64,000 nucleotides of DNA, taken from Bradyrhizobium sp. RP6 (GTDB taxonomy: Bacteria; Pseudomonadota; Alphaproteobacteria; Rhizobiales; Xanthobacteraceae). Every line of letters begins with the position of its first letter. Position 1 is the first letter of the stretch. The translations under genes were made by a program, and so were the position numbers. Shown piece by piece: positions 52,985-62,668 of this stretch. Location: NCBI RefSeq assembly GCF_003837805.1, contig NZ_RQIT01000009.1:186001-250000 (forward strand), written 5' to 3'. The notes under the pieces were generated by a model. It had not been told where the DNA came from and made no database searches. It saw only the letters and a program-made list of their open reading frames with translations.

Positions 52985-53218
52985 ATGGCGGACCTCAGGG
53001 AAAGACTGGACAAACTCCGTGCCGACGCCGCGGATTTGGCCCTTATGAGCAGGCGAACGAGCGACCCGCAAAAGCGCGCCCTTTTCGAACGCTTGGCAGA
53101 TGAGCTCGCCATAGAGGCTCTCGAACTCGAGCAGGTGGTGAAGCTGCAAAGCCCGCGCTCAGGTCACAGCGACGTGGACAAAGTCGTGCCCCTCCAGGCG
53201 CGTCCAGATCGTCGCTGA
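52985..53218 (+). CDS. Small helical hypothetical protein (77 aa)
   Basis: This 77-residue charged protein begins MADLRERLDKLRADAADLAL and contains RRTSDPQKRALFERLADEL, with regular heptads typical of a two-helix coiled coil, and ends in a disordered basic tail (LQARPDRR). ATG 52985 is preferred over the longer frame from 52931, which begins with unlikely sequence. No known family. Confidence 0.65.
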   Translation: MADLRERLDKLRADAADLALMSRRTSDPQKRALFERLADELAIEALELEQVVKLQSPRSGHSDVDKVVPLQARPDRR

Positions 53219-53347
53219 CACAGCCCCCCTCAACTCCCGGCCTTTCGTTCACAGCCGGCGAGCCTTCATGTGCAACGGCTGACGGTCTCTGAGCTGGTCT
53301 ACAGTCCAAACTCCTCCGGCTCCCAGGCCGGCGGGTTTTTCAATGGA

Positions 53348-53560
53348 TTAGTCATCCTGACAGGTGATGCCGAGGCTGTCGCAGGTGAGTGCAAATAGCT
53401 CTTTTGATTTAGAATCTTCAAAGCAAAATCTGGTGCCGATCTCCGCTCGGTCGGTCCACCAGCCGGCATTAGCTCCCTTGGCGATGCGGGCAGCTTCGCC
53501 TCGCAACAGGTCCAGTCGTTTCCCGGCGGCACGAACAATCAGGCAATTCTCCTTGGGCAT
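53348..53560 (-). CDS. Small hypothetical protein (70 aa)
   Basis: This 70-residue protein starts MPKENCLIVRAAGKRLDLLR and includes GWWTDRAEIGTRFCFED and FALTCDSLGITCQDD. GGAGG is six bases upstream of the ATG. Four cysteines are spaced through it. No transmembrane helix. I recall similar short proteins in Bradyrhizobium but know no function. Confidence 0.65.
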   Translation of the reverse strand: MPKENCLIVRAAGKRLDLLRGEAARIAKGANAGWWTDRAEIGTRFCFEDSKSKELFALTCDSLGITCQDD

Positions 53561-53946
53561 AAACGTCCTCCAACGGCAATTTGGACTCCGCAAATTGTCG
53601 GTACAGCAAACGCAGAACTTGCGGGAGGGAACAAAGCTTGTTGGTGATTAAAAGCAGCCGGTCTGCACGAAGGCCGCAGCGAAGTTCTCGCTGCGATCCG
53701 TGCATGGTCGAGAGACACCGGGTGAAAGGATCTAAGTGAATATACAACCAGCCCCGGTGGAATGATCCTATTGCGACATTTCCGGCTCGCAATATGATCC
53801 ATTTCACAAACGGCCGCACTATGCATCAAGGGCCACCGCAAATGGTTTGCTAGGGCGCGCTACTCAAGAATTCGCCTTGCAATTGTGCCCGTCCACTGTC
53901 GTAATGCTGTGATTGTTGAGATCAGTCCAGTTGTGTTGAGGTCGTC
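53561..53946. other. Intergenic region, no gene recognised
   Basis: This 386 bp is AT-richer than the left half of the window. Frames on both strands overlap one another without ribosome-binding sites. It should include the promoters of the divergent genes on each side. Confidence 0.4.
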
Positions 53947-54135
53947 ATGAATATTTTCAATCGAACTTTCGACGCCGCTTTTGCTCTGCACCGACGTATC
54001 GTATTTATCGAACGTCAAATGGCTGAATTAGGTGTCCTGCGAGACCGATTAGCGAAAGCTCAGTTGCGCCGTTCGCGGTCAAGGTCGAGCCGTTCAGCTT
54101 CCAAGAAACTAGGTCGGCGCTGTAAGTGTGGGTAA
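53947..54135 (+). CDS. Small basic hypothetical protein (62 aa), intact copy
   Basis: A 62-residue protein: MNIFNRTFDAAFALHRRIVF, then IERQMAELGVLRDRLAKAQL and a Ser/Arg-rich basic tail ending in two cysteines. TTGAGGTCGTC precedes the ATG and gives a good ribosome-binding site. A diverged copy of exactly the same length (189 bp) lies on the opposite strand at 62915-63103. The first half is an amphipathic helix pair, the tail could bind nucleic acid. Function unknown. Confidence 0.65.
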   Translation: MNIFNRTFDAAFALHRRIVFIERQMAELGVLRDRLAKAQLRRSRSRSSRSASKKLGRRCKCG

Positions 54136-54308
54136 CGGCTATGGGCAATTCATGAATCGGGAGGGATTCGTGAACGGCAGCCGTTTGAGAGCAAGTCTCT
54201 CGAACGAAATTCGCGAGTCGGTTCTGCAAACTCACACGCAGGTGACGGTGTGCTGACGTTCAACCCGCCGGCCGCCGGTCCCAGTTCGTAACGGTGATGG
54301 TGCACCTA

Positions 54309-54332
54309 TTTCGTGGGTTCGAACCCACGAAA
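54309..54332. repeat. 24-bp perfect palindrome
   Basis: Each half is TTTCGTGGGTTC / GAACCCACGAAA, with no spacer. It lies just downstream of the truncated PPK2 frame. The centre GGTTCGAACC resembles a tRNA T-arm, but no tRNA folds around it. It may be a protein-binding site or a recombination scar. Confidence 0.8.
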
Positions 54333-54343
54333 GCCGCCAAGGA

Positions 54344-54523
54344 TCATTGAGTGCACTTGCCGGCGGCGTCGCGTCCCTCGAACACGAGAATGACGCGTAG
54401 CCCCTTCAGCTTGACCCAGTCCTGCAGATAGCAGAGTTCGACCTGAAGTTTGTGCAGCGCCTTCTCGTAGTCCTTCCGTTTCATCTTGACGGGCTCATCG
54501 ACCTTGCTGCCCTTCTCTGCCAT
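54344..54523 (-). pseudogene. Truncated polyphosphate kinase 2 (N-terminal fragment)
   Basis: The 59 codons read MAEKGSKVDEPVKMKRKDYE and then LQVELCYLQDWVKLKGLRVI and VFEGRDAAGK, the typical PPK2 N-terminus up to the Walker A loop. After GRDAAGK the frame gives three unrelated residues and stops, so the P-loop lacks its following G-x-T/S and the rest (about 230 residues) is absent. GGGGAGG precedes the ATG at 54523. It lies downstream of the RbbA exporter genes on the same strand. A functional product is unlikely. Confidence 0.8.
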
Positions 54524-54603
54524 CAACATCCTCCCCGAACGAATGCCCAGTCCAGTCACCTCCACACCGCTCGTCTCTCGCCTGACCGCTTCTCAAAGCC
54601 CAT

Positions 54604-55788
54604 TCAACTTCCGAAGATGACCCGCCGGAAGCGGCTCAAGGCGAAGGCGAAATAGACACTCCCGATCACGAACATCGCCAGCAGCGGCTGCCAGACGAGC
54701 GAAATATCGGCGCCGCGAAACAGCACTGCCTGTGCGAAGGAGACGAAATGCGGCGTGGGGCTGACCGTCTGAATGACGTACTGCAGCCAGACCGGCATGC
54801 TTTCCATCGGCGTGCTGCTGCCGGACAGGAGTTGCGTCACCATCAGGACCGGCATCGCGAGCAGACCGAACTGACCCATAGTGGTCGCGAGCGTGCCGAG
54901 CAGGATGCCGAGCGCGGCGACGACCAGGGCGTACTCCGCCGCGCCGAGCAGAAACAAAAGCCGCGACCCCGCGATCGGCGAACCGATCCACCAGTGGACG
55001 ACGAACTGCAGTGACAGCATTGCCGCGATCAGGATGACGAGCCCATTGGCAAACATCTTGGCGAGCATAATCTCGGCGGGCTGCACCGGCATCACGAGCA
55101 GATGCTCTACCGTACCCTGTTCACGTTCGCGAATGAGCGCGGCTCCGGTCAGAATGACCGTGAGGAGCGTGATCTGATTGATCACCTGCGTCATGGCCGA
55201 GAACCACGCGGTGACGAGATTAGGATTGAATTCGGCGCGTACGACCAGATTGATCGGGGCCACTTTGGGGTCGGTGCCCCCGCTGAGAAAGCTCTGGATC
55301 TCGTTGCTGATCGCCGTTTTCAGGTAGTTGGCGCCGTTGCCGGCCTGAGCGACCACTGTTGCGTCGATGTTGATCTGCAGCGATGTCTTGCGCTGCGCGC
55401 GGAGGTCAGCCTCGAAATTCGGAGGGATCTCCACAACGAACAGGAGCTCCCCGCGATCCATCTTAGCGTCGATTTCGCTGGCGCGGATCTGGACCGCCGG
55501 CTGAAACGTCGGGGGCAACAGTGCCTCCGCGATCTGGCGCGACAGCGAAGAGCCGTCCTCGTCGACGATGCCGACGGACAGGTTCGTGGCATCCGTCACA
55601 GCGCCGGTCGCGACAGTGTTCACGGATATGCTGAACGCATAGACCACGAGCACGAGCATGGTCGGATCGGCGCGAATGCTCCTCAGCTCTTTAACGACCA
55701 GCTTGATGGTGTTGACGACGTGATCCAGCAGTGTGAGCGGTTTGGCCTTGACGAGGGGCGATACAATCCTGTCGGGAGCCGGGGCCAT
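54604..55788 (-). CDS. yhhJ: ABC-2 type export permease (YhhJ-like)
   Basis: This 394-residue permease has one N-terminal helix, a large periplasmic domain (about 60-190) and five C-terminal helices (ITLLTVILTGAALIREREQ, ANGLVILIAAMLSLQFVVHW). IREREQGTVEHLLVMPVQP is the ABC-2 transporter hallmark. It partners the RbbA-like ATPase encoded just upstream (3 bp gap) and the HlyD-type adaptor. By analogy with the yhiI-rbbA-yhhJ set it may export a small hydrophobic compound. Confidence 0.88.
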   Translation of the reverse strand: MAPAPDRIVSPLVKAKPLTLLDHVVNTIKLVVKELRSIRADPTMLVLVVYAFSISVNTVATGAVTDATNLSVGIVDEDGSSLSRQIAEALLPPTFQPAVQIRASEIDAKMDRGELLFVVEIPPNFEADLRAQRKTSLQINIDATVVAQAGNGANYLKTAISNEIQSFLSGGTDPKVAPINLVVRAEFNPNLVTAWFSAMTQVINQITLLTVILTGAALIREREQGTVEHLLVMPVQPAEIMLAKMFANGLVILIAAMLSLQFVVHWWIGSPIAGSRLLFLLGAAEYALVVAALGILLGTLATTMGQFGLLAMPVLMVTQLLSGSSTPMESMPVWLQYVIQTVSPTPHFVSFAQAVLFRGADISLVWQPLLAMFVIGSVYFAFALSRFRRVIFGS

Positions 55789-55791
55789 GTC

Positions 55792-58527
55792 TCACGCCTC
55801 CTGCTTGCGAAGAAACAGCAGCGAAAGCAGCAGGAACGCTGCCGCTGTCGCGGTAATCGCAGCGATATCGGGCCACAGAACGGCTATCCCGAGATCCTTG
55901 GCGAAGACGCCGACCGCGACCGGCTGGTACCATGCGGACGGGAATGTCAGGGCCATCACCTTCGCCGTTCCCGACAGGGACGACACCGGAGCGAGAAGGC
56001 CAGACAGGTTGATGGCCGGTACCATCGACAGGATCGCCGTCGCGAAGACGGCTGCGACTTGGGTCTGCGTGAATGAGGACACCAGCTGCCCGAACCCGGT
56101 GGTCGCGATGACGTAAATGACCGTGCTGAGCAGCAGGATGACGAACGGGCCTTTGGGAGGCACCCGAAAGACGAAAACGGCCAGCAGCATCAACGTTGCG
56201 AAGCTCACCAGCGAAATGGCCGCGTAAGGGAGCTGCTTACCCAGCAGGAACTCGAGCCTGGTGATGGGTGTCGAGCGGAAGTTCGCGATCGATCCGGTCT
56301 CTTTCTCGCGCACCACAGCGATCGCCGACATGATGGCGGGGATCAGACAGAGCAACAGCATCAGGACGCCCGGCACCATCGCATTGACGCTGAGGAATGC
56401 CTGATTGTAGCGGAAGCGCAATTCGATGTTGTCAGCGCTCCAGGCCATGCTCGCGGCGGTGCGCCTCGAGGTGAGCTCGTCACCTTCCTTCCGGATAACG
56501 CCATTGACGTAGTTGATCGCCGTTTGGCCGCGAAACGTCATCGCACCGTCGATGCGGGCATCGACCTCGGGCCGGTTGCCGGCCAATAGATCGCGTCCGA
56601 AGCCTGCGGGCACCTCGATCACGATCTGGGTGTTGCCGCTGCGCAGCCTCTGGTCGGATTCCTGGGCGGACCGCACCGGCGGTTGAACCGAGAAGTAGCG
56701 GGAGCCGCTGAACCCATCGAGGAGCTGGTGGCTCTGCGCCGTGTCATCCTGATCGAACGCCGCCATCTGCAGGTTCTCAATGTCGAACGAGATGCCATAG
56801 CCGAATGCTAGCATGAGAAGGATAGGTCCCAGCACTGCGAACGCCAGCCGGATCGGATCCCGCAGCAGTTCGAGTGTCTCGCGGCGCGCATAGGCCCAGA
56901 GCCGGGCGGGATTGAAGGCACGCGTTGTCGCGGCCGGCTTGGCTTCGGCGACTGTAGCGGCCTGCGCCGGGGGCGGCACCCTCTTGGAGCGGTCGATGCC
57001 CGCCGCGTCGGCCAGGTAGCCGACAAACGCGTCCTCGATCGAACTGCTGCCGCGGGCTTCGACCAGCTCCTTTGGGGTGCCAACCGCCAACACCTTGCCC
57101 GCATGCATGAGCGAGATGCGGTCGCAGCGCTCCGCCTCGTTCGCGAAATGCGTCGACAGGAAAATGGTCACGCCCTCGTCGCGCGACAGGTCGATGAGCG
57201 TGCGCCAGAAGGCGTCGCGCGCGATCGGATCGACGCCCGAGGTCGGCTCGTCGAGGATGAGGAGTGGCGGCGCGTGCAGCACGGCGACCGCGAGCTGCAG
57301 CCGCTGCTTGATGCCCAGGGGCAGGCTGTCGGGCCGATTGTGGGTAACGCCGCGAAGATCGTAGCGATCCAGCAACTGCTCGATCCGCGCTCCGCCCTTC
57401 TCCGGCGGCAAGTGATAGAGTTGCGCGTGCAGTTCGAGATTTTGCCGGACGGTGAGTTCGCCATAGAGCGAGAATGCCTGCGACATGTAGCCGACATTGC
57501 GTCGCATCTCCACGTCGCCGGCGCTCATCGGGCTGCCGAACAAGGTGGCGTGGCCTTCCGACGCCGGCAACAGGCCGGTCAGCATCTTCATTGTGGTTGA
57601 CTTGCCACATCCGTTCGAGCCCAGAAACCCAAAGATCTCGCCGCGGCCAATGCGGAAGTCGACGTGATCGACCGCGACGAACTTGCCAAACCGCCGTGTC
57701 AGTCCTTTGGCCTCGATCGCGGGTGTCTCGTCCAGCGGCGCAATGCGCGGGCGCACGATGACCTTCTGGTGCCCGATGCGCTTGGCTTCCGGCAGCAGAT
57801 GGATGAAGGCCTCATCGAGGTTGGTCTCGCCGGTTTTGGCGAGCAACTGCTTGGGTGTACCCTCCGCAATGATCCTGCCACCGTCCATCGCGATCAGCCA
57901 ATCGAAGCCCTGGGCCTCGTCCATGTAGGCGGTAGCCACGATGACGCTCATCTGCGGTCGGCGCGCGCGGATGCTGTTGATGAGATCCCAGAACTGTCCG
58001 CGCGACAGCGGATCGACGCCCGTGGTCGGCTCGTCGAGAATGAGGAGGTCGGGATCGTTGACGAGGGCGCAGCAGAGGCTGAGCTTCTGCTTCATCCCGC
58101 CGGACAGCTTGCCAGCGGGGCGGTCCTCGAACGGGCTCATGCCGGTGGCGCCGAGCAGCTCGGTGATGCGCGCCCGTCGCTCTGAGGTCCCCTGTCCAAA
58201 CAGGCGTGCGAAGAAATCGATGTTCTCGAAGACGCTGAGCGTAGGATACAGATTGCGGCCGAGCCCTTGCGGCATGTAGGCGATACGTTGCCGCACGCCC
58301 CTGAGATGCCGCGGGTCGGCCATGTCATCGTCGAACACCGACACCTTTCCCGCCTGAATCGTGCGTACGCCTGCGATCAGTGCGAGCAGCGTTGATTTGC
58401 CGACGCCGTCGGGACCGATCAGCCCGACCATCGTTTGCCTGGGAATCTCGACGGTGACGTCATTGACAGCCACCAAGGCACCGTATCGGTGCGAGACACT
58501 GCCGAGTCTGGCGATTGCCTCGGTCAT
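55792..58527 (-). CDS. rbbA: RbbA-type ABC transporter: two ATP-binding domains fused to ABC-2 permease
   Basis: This 911-residue protein has two ABC modules, with Walker A at GPDGVGKST (38-46) and in LGSNGCGKSTT (about 300-310), signatures LSGGMKQKLSL and LPLGIKQRLQLAVA, and both DEPT(T/S)GVDP Walker B motifs. From about 545 a permease half with a large periplasmic loop and five helices follows. The second signature (PLGIKQ) replaces the usual SGGQ. In E. coli RbbA was described as ribosome-associated, but the operon context here, with an HlyD adaptor and a permease, argues for export. It overlaps the adaptor gene by 4 bp. Confidence 0.9.
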   Translation of the reverse strand: MTEAIARLGSVSHRYGALVAVNDVTVEIPRQTMVGLIGPDGVGKSTLLALIAGVRTIQAGKVSVFDDDMADPRHLRGVRQRIAYMPQGLGRNLYPTLSVFENIDFFARLFGQGTSERRARITELLGATGMSPFEDRPAGKLSGGMKQKLSLCCALVNDPDLLILDEPTTGVDPLSRGQFWDLINSIRARRPQMSVIVATAYMDEAQGFDWLIAMDGGRIIAEGTPKQLLAKTGETNLDEAFIHLLPEAKRIGHQKVIVRPRIAPLDETPAIEAKGLTRRFGKFVAVDHVDFRIGRGEIFGFLGSNGCGKSTTMKMLTGLLPASEGHATLFGSPMSAGDVEMRRNVGYMSQAFSLYGELTVRQNLELHAQLYHLPPEKGGARIEQLLDRYDLRGVTHNRPDSLPLGIKQRLQLAVAVLHAPPLLILDEPTSGVDPIARDAFWRTLIDLSRDEGVTIFLSTHFANEAERCDRISLMHAGKVLAVGTPKELVEARGSSSIEDAFVGYLADAAGIDRSKRVPPPAQAATVAEAKPAATTRAFNPARLWAYARRETLELLRDPIRLAFAVLGPILLMLAFGYGISFDIENLQMAAFDQDDTAQSHQLLDGFSGSRYFSVQPPVRSAQESDQRLRSGNTQIVIEVPAGFGRDLLAGNRPEVDARIDGAMTFRGQTAINYVNGVIRKEGDELTSRRTAASMAWSADNIELRFRYNQAFLSVNAMVPGVLMLLLCLIPAIMSAIAVVREKETGSIANFRSTPITRLEFLLGKQLPYAAISLVSFATLMLLAVFVFRVPPKGPFVILLLSTVIYVIATTGFGQLVSSFTQTQVAAVFATAILSMVPAINLSGLLAPVSSLSGTAKVMALTFPSAWYQPVAVGVFAKDLGIAVLWPDIAAITATAAAFLLLSLLFLRKQEA

Positions 58528-59582
58528 TTGGGCAGCGTGACCTGAAGGTCTTCCGGCCAGGGCGTCTCGGCTTTGGTGCGCACGATCCCCATGCCGCGCA
58601 CGCCCGTCTTGACCTTGCTGAAATGCTCCAGCAACAACTTCTGGTCGATCTTCAGCTTGACGCGGAACATGAGTTTTTCCCGCTCGTCCTTGGTCTCGAC
58701 TGTTTTGGGGGTGAACTGCGCGTCGGCGGCAACGAAGCTCACCGTCGCGGGGATGACATACTGCGGAGCAGCGTCCAGGATGATGCGGGCTTCGCTACCA
58801 ATGTCGAGTTTGGCCACGTCCGCGGCCGGCAGGAAGATCGTCATATAGACGTCCGTCAGATCGAGCACGGTCAGAACCGGTGCTCCGGCAGCAACCATTT
58901 CGCCGCTATGCAGCAGCAGGTACTGAACCCGTCCGGTTCGCGGCGAGACGAGCACCAGATCCTGCAGGATCGACTGGATGCGCTCGACCTCGGCCTGCGC
59001 CTTGCTGATGGAAGATTGGGCCTGGTCCCGCTGGGCGGTCATCGCCTTGAGTGCCGCATCGGAGGATTCGTAGTTGCGGCGGCGCTGATCCTGATCCTTC
59101 TGAGTGATGGCGCCGGTCTTGATCAACTCAGAACCGCGCTCGAACTCGGACTTGGCAAACGCGAGTTCACTCTGGCGCGAGGCGATTTCGGCCTCGGCCT
59201 GGGTCAATGTCTGCTTTGTCCGATCCACGTCGGATTGCGCCGCCTTCAGCTCGGCTTCATATTCCGGCGAGCTGACGCGCCCGACGACTTGTCCCACCTT
59301 CACGGTAGAGCCTTCCTCGACGGAAACGTCCGCCAGTCGCCCCGCATATTTGGCCGAAACGTCGACTTGGGTCGCCTCGATACGGCCGTTGGTCTTGACG
59401 ATGCCGGCGGGCATCTTCTTGGCTCGTAGCCGTGCGATCATGTCGCGCACGGGCTGAGCATGCGCGGCGCCGGGAGCGAGCCAGCTTTCACTCGAGCAAC
59501 AGTTGCCGGATTGGCCAAGCGTCAGGATAGAGGCGCTCAGGAGAGCGGCCAAGAATACTGTACTGCACAAACGAGAACGCAT
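58524..59582 (-). CDS. yhiI: HlyD-family periplasmic adaptor (YhiI-like)
   Basis: This 352-residue membrane-fusion protein has an N-terminal export signal, a lipoyl/beta-barrel half (VDVSAKYAGRLADVSVEEG and VSPRTGRVQYLLLHSGEMVA), and a long alpha-hairpin coiled coil (about 120-215). It links the RbbA/YhhJ transporter to an outer-membrane channel. It is first in the operon, so the promoter should lie in 59583 and above. The unusual CC pair in the signal region (GNCCSSES) is noted. Confidence 0.88.
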   Translation of the reverse strand: MRSRLCSTVFLAALLSASILTLGQSGNCCSSESWLAPGAAHAQPVRDMIARLRAKKMPAGIVKTNGRIEATQVDVSAKYAGRLADVSVEEGSTVKVGQVVGRVSSPEYEAELKAAQSDVDRTKQTLTQAEAEIASRQSELAFAKSEFERGSELIKTGAITQKDQDQRRRNYESSDAALKAMTAQRDQAQSSISKAQAEVERIQSILQDLVLVSPRTGRVQYLLLHSGEMVAAGAPVLTVLDLTDVYMTIFLPAADVAKLDIGSEARIILDAAPQYVIPATVSFVAADAQFTPKTVETKDEREKLMFRVKLKIDQKLLLEHFSKVKTGVRGMGIVRTKAETPWPEDLQVTLPK

Positions 59583-61489
59583 GTGGGCCCCTCGAAATGC
59601 TAATGGGCGCGGAACAATGGAATTGGATTATCGAAGCTATTGACCCCGGCGTCTTGCGCTGGATCAAAGCCCAGGCCGGCTCGCCTTTCGACATGGTCGG
59701 CTTCGCGATAAGGTGCGCGATCGGTGCGGAATTGACGTTGGGATGCTGGTCGACGTTGATGGCGGTTGACGAGGCGCTATTTGGTTTTTTGTGCGAGAAA
59801 GCCGCAGAGTTTACTACACCAGCGGAGTGCCTTAGCCAAAGCAGGTGTGGAGCTGTAGGTTGCGGACTGCAGAGGTGAGAACGAGCGACGAAACGAAGCG
59901 CTTCGAATGCGGTGACCTCGCAGCGGGCGATTCAAAATCCAAAAACAAACCCATTGTTAGCGCCCCCGATGCAAAAATCGCGCTGCGCTGGTCCGGCGAA
60001 GCACGGGCGCTCAGTCCGCGATATTTCGCGAAGTACGAATGCATAGCGCCGAGGTTCTCGGTAACGGTCGACCCGTCATAGTCGATGCGATGCATGTCGA
60101 GCCAGATGATCGGCTTCGCCAGATGGTGATTGCCCCGCCTGATGTTCCGCAGAAGCACGCAGTGGTCGGCCGGCTGCGAAGTCGCGGAAATCAGCTTCTT
60201 GAAAGAACAAGAGGTCCCGCCCTTGCGCGCCATGGCGCCCCCTAGCGCTTGTAATCAAGCTGTCGATCAATGTCGGAAAGAGTGGAACTCCCTTCCACGA
60301 AGCCGTGATGCGCGAAAACCGCCGAAAACAAGGATTCTCGAAAAGCCCGTCTGAATTTGTGACCACCGCCGTGTGTACCACCGATAAGGCCTGCCGGACC
60401 GTCAATCTCGACCTATTTCGAGGTGTTTGGGCTAACACCAGGCGGTGCGTGTTCGGCTGCGCCGCGCCGGCTTCGCACCGACCGAAACTCGGAATCTTTC
60501 GGCAATCCGGCAAGGATTCGCGGATCTAGTGTCGCGATCTGGCAGCGCCCGGTCCAGCTTTCAGCTATGATCCCGCGACCGCACGCAGGATGCCGCCGAG
60601 CGCGCTGGTCGCAAACACTATCAACGGCGGCGCGTACCAGGAGAACCGGTGCTAAGAGTCTTAGTTCTGGGCTGTTGAATCCTGAGAAGCTCGTTCTGCT
60701 CCCGCAACATCGCAAAGATCTGCTCGTTCTGCCCCTTGTAGTTTCGGCAAGCGGCGGCGCACTTTCGGGAAGGCTCGCCATCACCGCCCCATGTGACCGA
60801 TCATTTTCCCGCTCGTCCAGTCTCCGACGGCGGGCTCATGCGATCGTTTACCACGGCTTCAGTTCAGCCAACACGAAATCGGCTTCTTTTGAGCAAGCCT
60901 GCACTGTCAACAGATCGGCTGTTCGTTTTGGCCCAACAACCCTTTGACAAGGCTGCATTGGATATCCTTTGACGATCAAATCCGAGCCGGGGGACCGAGG
61001 GCACGGTCCGTGCCGCTCCGTCCGAGAGCGGTGAGTGGTCCCGTTCATTCTCACGGCGTGAGCGGTTCGCGCGGAAGAGCAACTGCCTTGGCGTACGCAG
61101 TTATCGCGACGCATACATGAGAGACTTGAGGACGAACATGCCATTCGGCCTGCAATATTGACCGCTAAGCCGGGGGATCGGCGTCCAAAATTGACCCTGA
61201 GCCGTCCAATCGCGCAACAATTCGAGCGGCGGCTGTCAGATAGACACCGGAAGTGGCAATGCGCGGACACGAGAGCAGAGTTTGACCCGAAGCCGGCATG
61301 GCGTTTTGCGGCAGCGATAAGGCCGGCTACGATCCTGTATGGCCTGGATCCGGTCGAGGTGAGGTGAACCTTTACCGGCCCACCGGTGCGGCTCTGATTC
61401 GCAGTTCGGTTCAAAGCGCTAGGAATTACTTGGGCAAGTGGCGTCCGTTGTGAAGGTTGCCGGCGCATCAGTCCTGGAGCTCCGATCTG
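59583..61489. other. Gene-poor, probably degenerate region
   Basis: About 1.9 kb without a convincing gene. Overlapping short frames occur on both strands; for example reverse 59832-60233 and forward 59845-60081 both look weakly protein-like and cannot both be real. A reverse-strand stretch near 60720 reads NYKGQNEQIFAMLREQNEL, a plausible helix, before stopping, suggesting a decayed gene. Composition is AT-richer than the left half of the window. Confidence 0.5.
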
Positions 61490-62259
61490 ATGGGATATTT
61501 GGATGAGTTCCCTTTGCTCCTGGTTTTTGGAGCCAGCTTCGTTGCCGTGCTGTTCGCCAGCGAGATTGGGCGATGGCTTGGCGCGCTCGCGAGGGGGCGG
61601 GGCGAAGAAGGTGTTGCGAGCCTGGAAGGCGCGATGTTCGGACTGCTGGCACTGATGCTGGGTTTCACCTTCGCGATGGCACTATCTCGCTTCGAAGCGC
61701 GGCGCCACGCGGTTCTGGATGAAGCCAACGCAAGCAGCACAACGGAATTGAATGCGCGCCTCCTGCCCTCTCCGCACAACACAGAAGCGTTGAAATTGCT
61801 GCACGAGTACGCACAACTGCGATTTACGGTGTCCCAGCATGTCTCCACTTTGAAGGAGATCGACATGACCGTTTCCAGGTCAAATGAACTTCAGGAGCAG
61901 CTTTGGCAGAATGCCTTGGTCGGGGTCCGAAGGCAGACGCATCGGTACCGGCGTGGCTTGTCTTCGAATCCCTGAACCGGATGTTCGATGCTCAGCGAAA
62001 ACGGGTAGCAATGCTCGGCAACCAAGTGCCAAACGAGGTCCTTCTAGTACTCTATTGCGTTACCGCACTGGCAATCGCGTTTGCTGGCTATGCACAAGGT
62101 CTCAGAAAGCAACCCTCGCGCATTCCGGTCTACCTCATGGGATTTCTGGCTTGTACCGTGATAATCCTCATCGAGGACATCGAAACCCCATACACCGGGT
62201 TCATTTCAGTGAGCAAGCAGCCGTTGATTGATGCTTCCGCAAGACTGGGCGATCATTAG
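61490..62259 (+). pseudogene. Frameshifted DUF4239-like (bestrophin-like) membrane protein
   Basis: The first part (61490 to about 61920) reads MGYLDEFPLLLVFGASFVAV and MFGLLALMLGFTFAMALSRF; the continuation is in another frame (about 61920 to 62259): FESLNRMFDAQRKRVAML and FAGYAQGLRKQPSRIPVYLM. Joined, these give a full-length protein of about 255 residues with two N-terminal and two C-terminal helices, matching DUF4239-type membrane proteins as I remember them. The frame changes near 61910-61930. It is either a real frameshift or a sequencing error. Confidence 0.75.
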
Positions 62260-62564
62260 CTGAGAAATAATAGGCGGTTGCTCCTTCCGGTCCGCCGCGT
62301 ACCGCGTCGAGTGCAGCCTCTCGCAAGTGCGTGCTGTGTCCGCTAAAGTCCAACAGCGGCGCAAAAGCTGACATTTCACAACTGCCGCTTCGGGCCATGA
62401 GCCGAAGTAGCTTATCTCTCAATCACCTGGTAGCCTGTGCTTTTTTGATCGGGTTGGCTATGGCCGATAGCAATCCGAACGGACCTCCGCCACACATCCA
62501 ATTAATTCAAATGGGTCGGGCCACGTCATCGCTAGCACTGTCTATGCGGCAGCCGTGCTAGGGG

Positions 62565-62655
62565 TGTCTTGTCAACTCTATTGATTGGACACACTTTTCT
62601 GCGCAGGTGCGAATAATATTACGTACCGTTGTTTTTGTAGCAGGAGGTGGGCCCC
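62565..62655 (+). repeat. Dispersed repeat, copy 2
   Basis: Matches 52299-52420 over the first 52 bases with one mismatch and again at the end (AGGTGGGCCCC), but lacks the internal stem of copy 1. It lies directly downstream of the H-NS-like fragment on the reverse strand. The 305 bp to its left (62260-62564) holds no gene that I recognise. Confidence 0.8.
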
Positions 62656-62668
62656 TTGCTCTCCCTGC

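Noticed and set aside
54309..54332. T-arm of a tRNA gene or tRNA remnant
   Set aside because: The GGTTCGAACC centre is tRNA-like, but no acceptor, D or anticodon arm forms around it; it is a simple palindrome.
59832..60233. Reverse frame of 133 codons
   Set aside because: The forward strand is equally protein-like here, there is no ribosome-binding site and no recognised motif.
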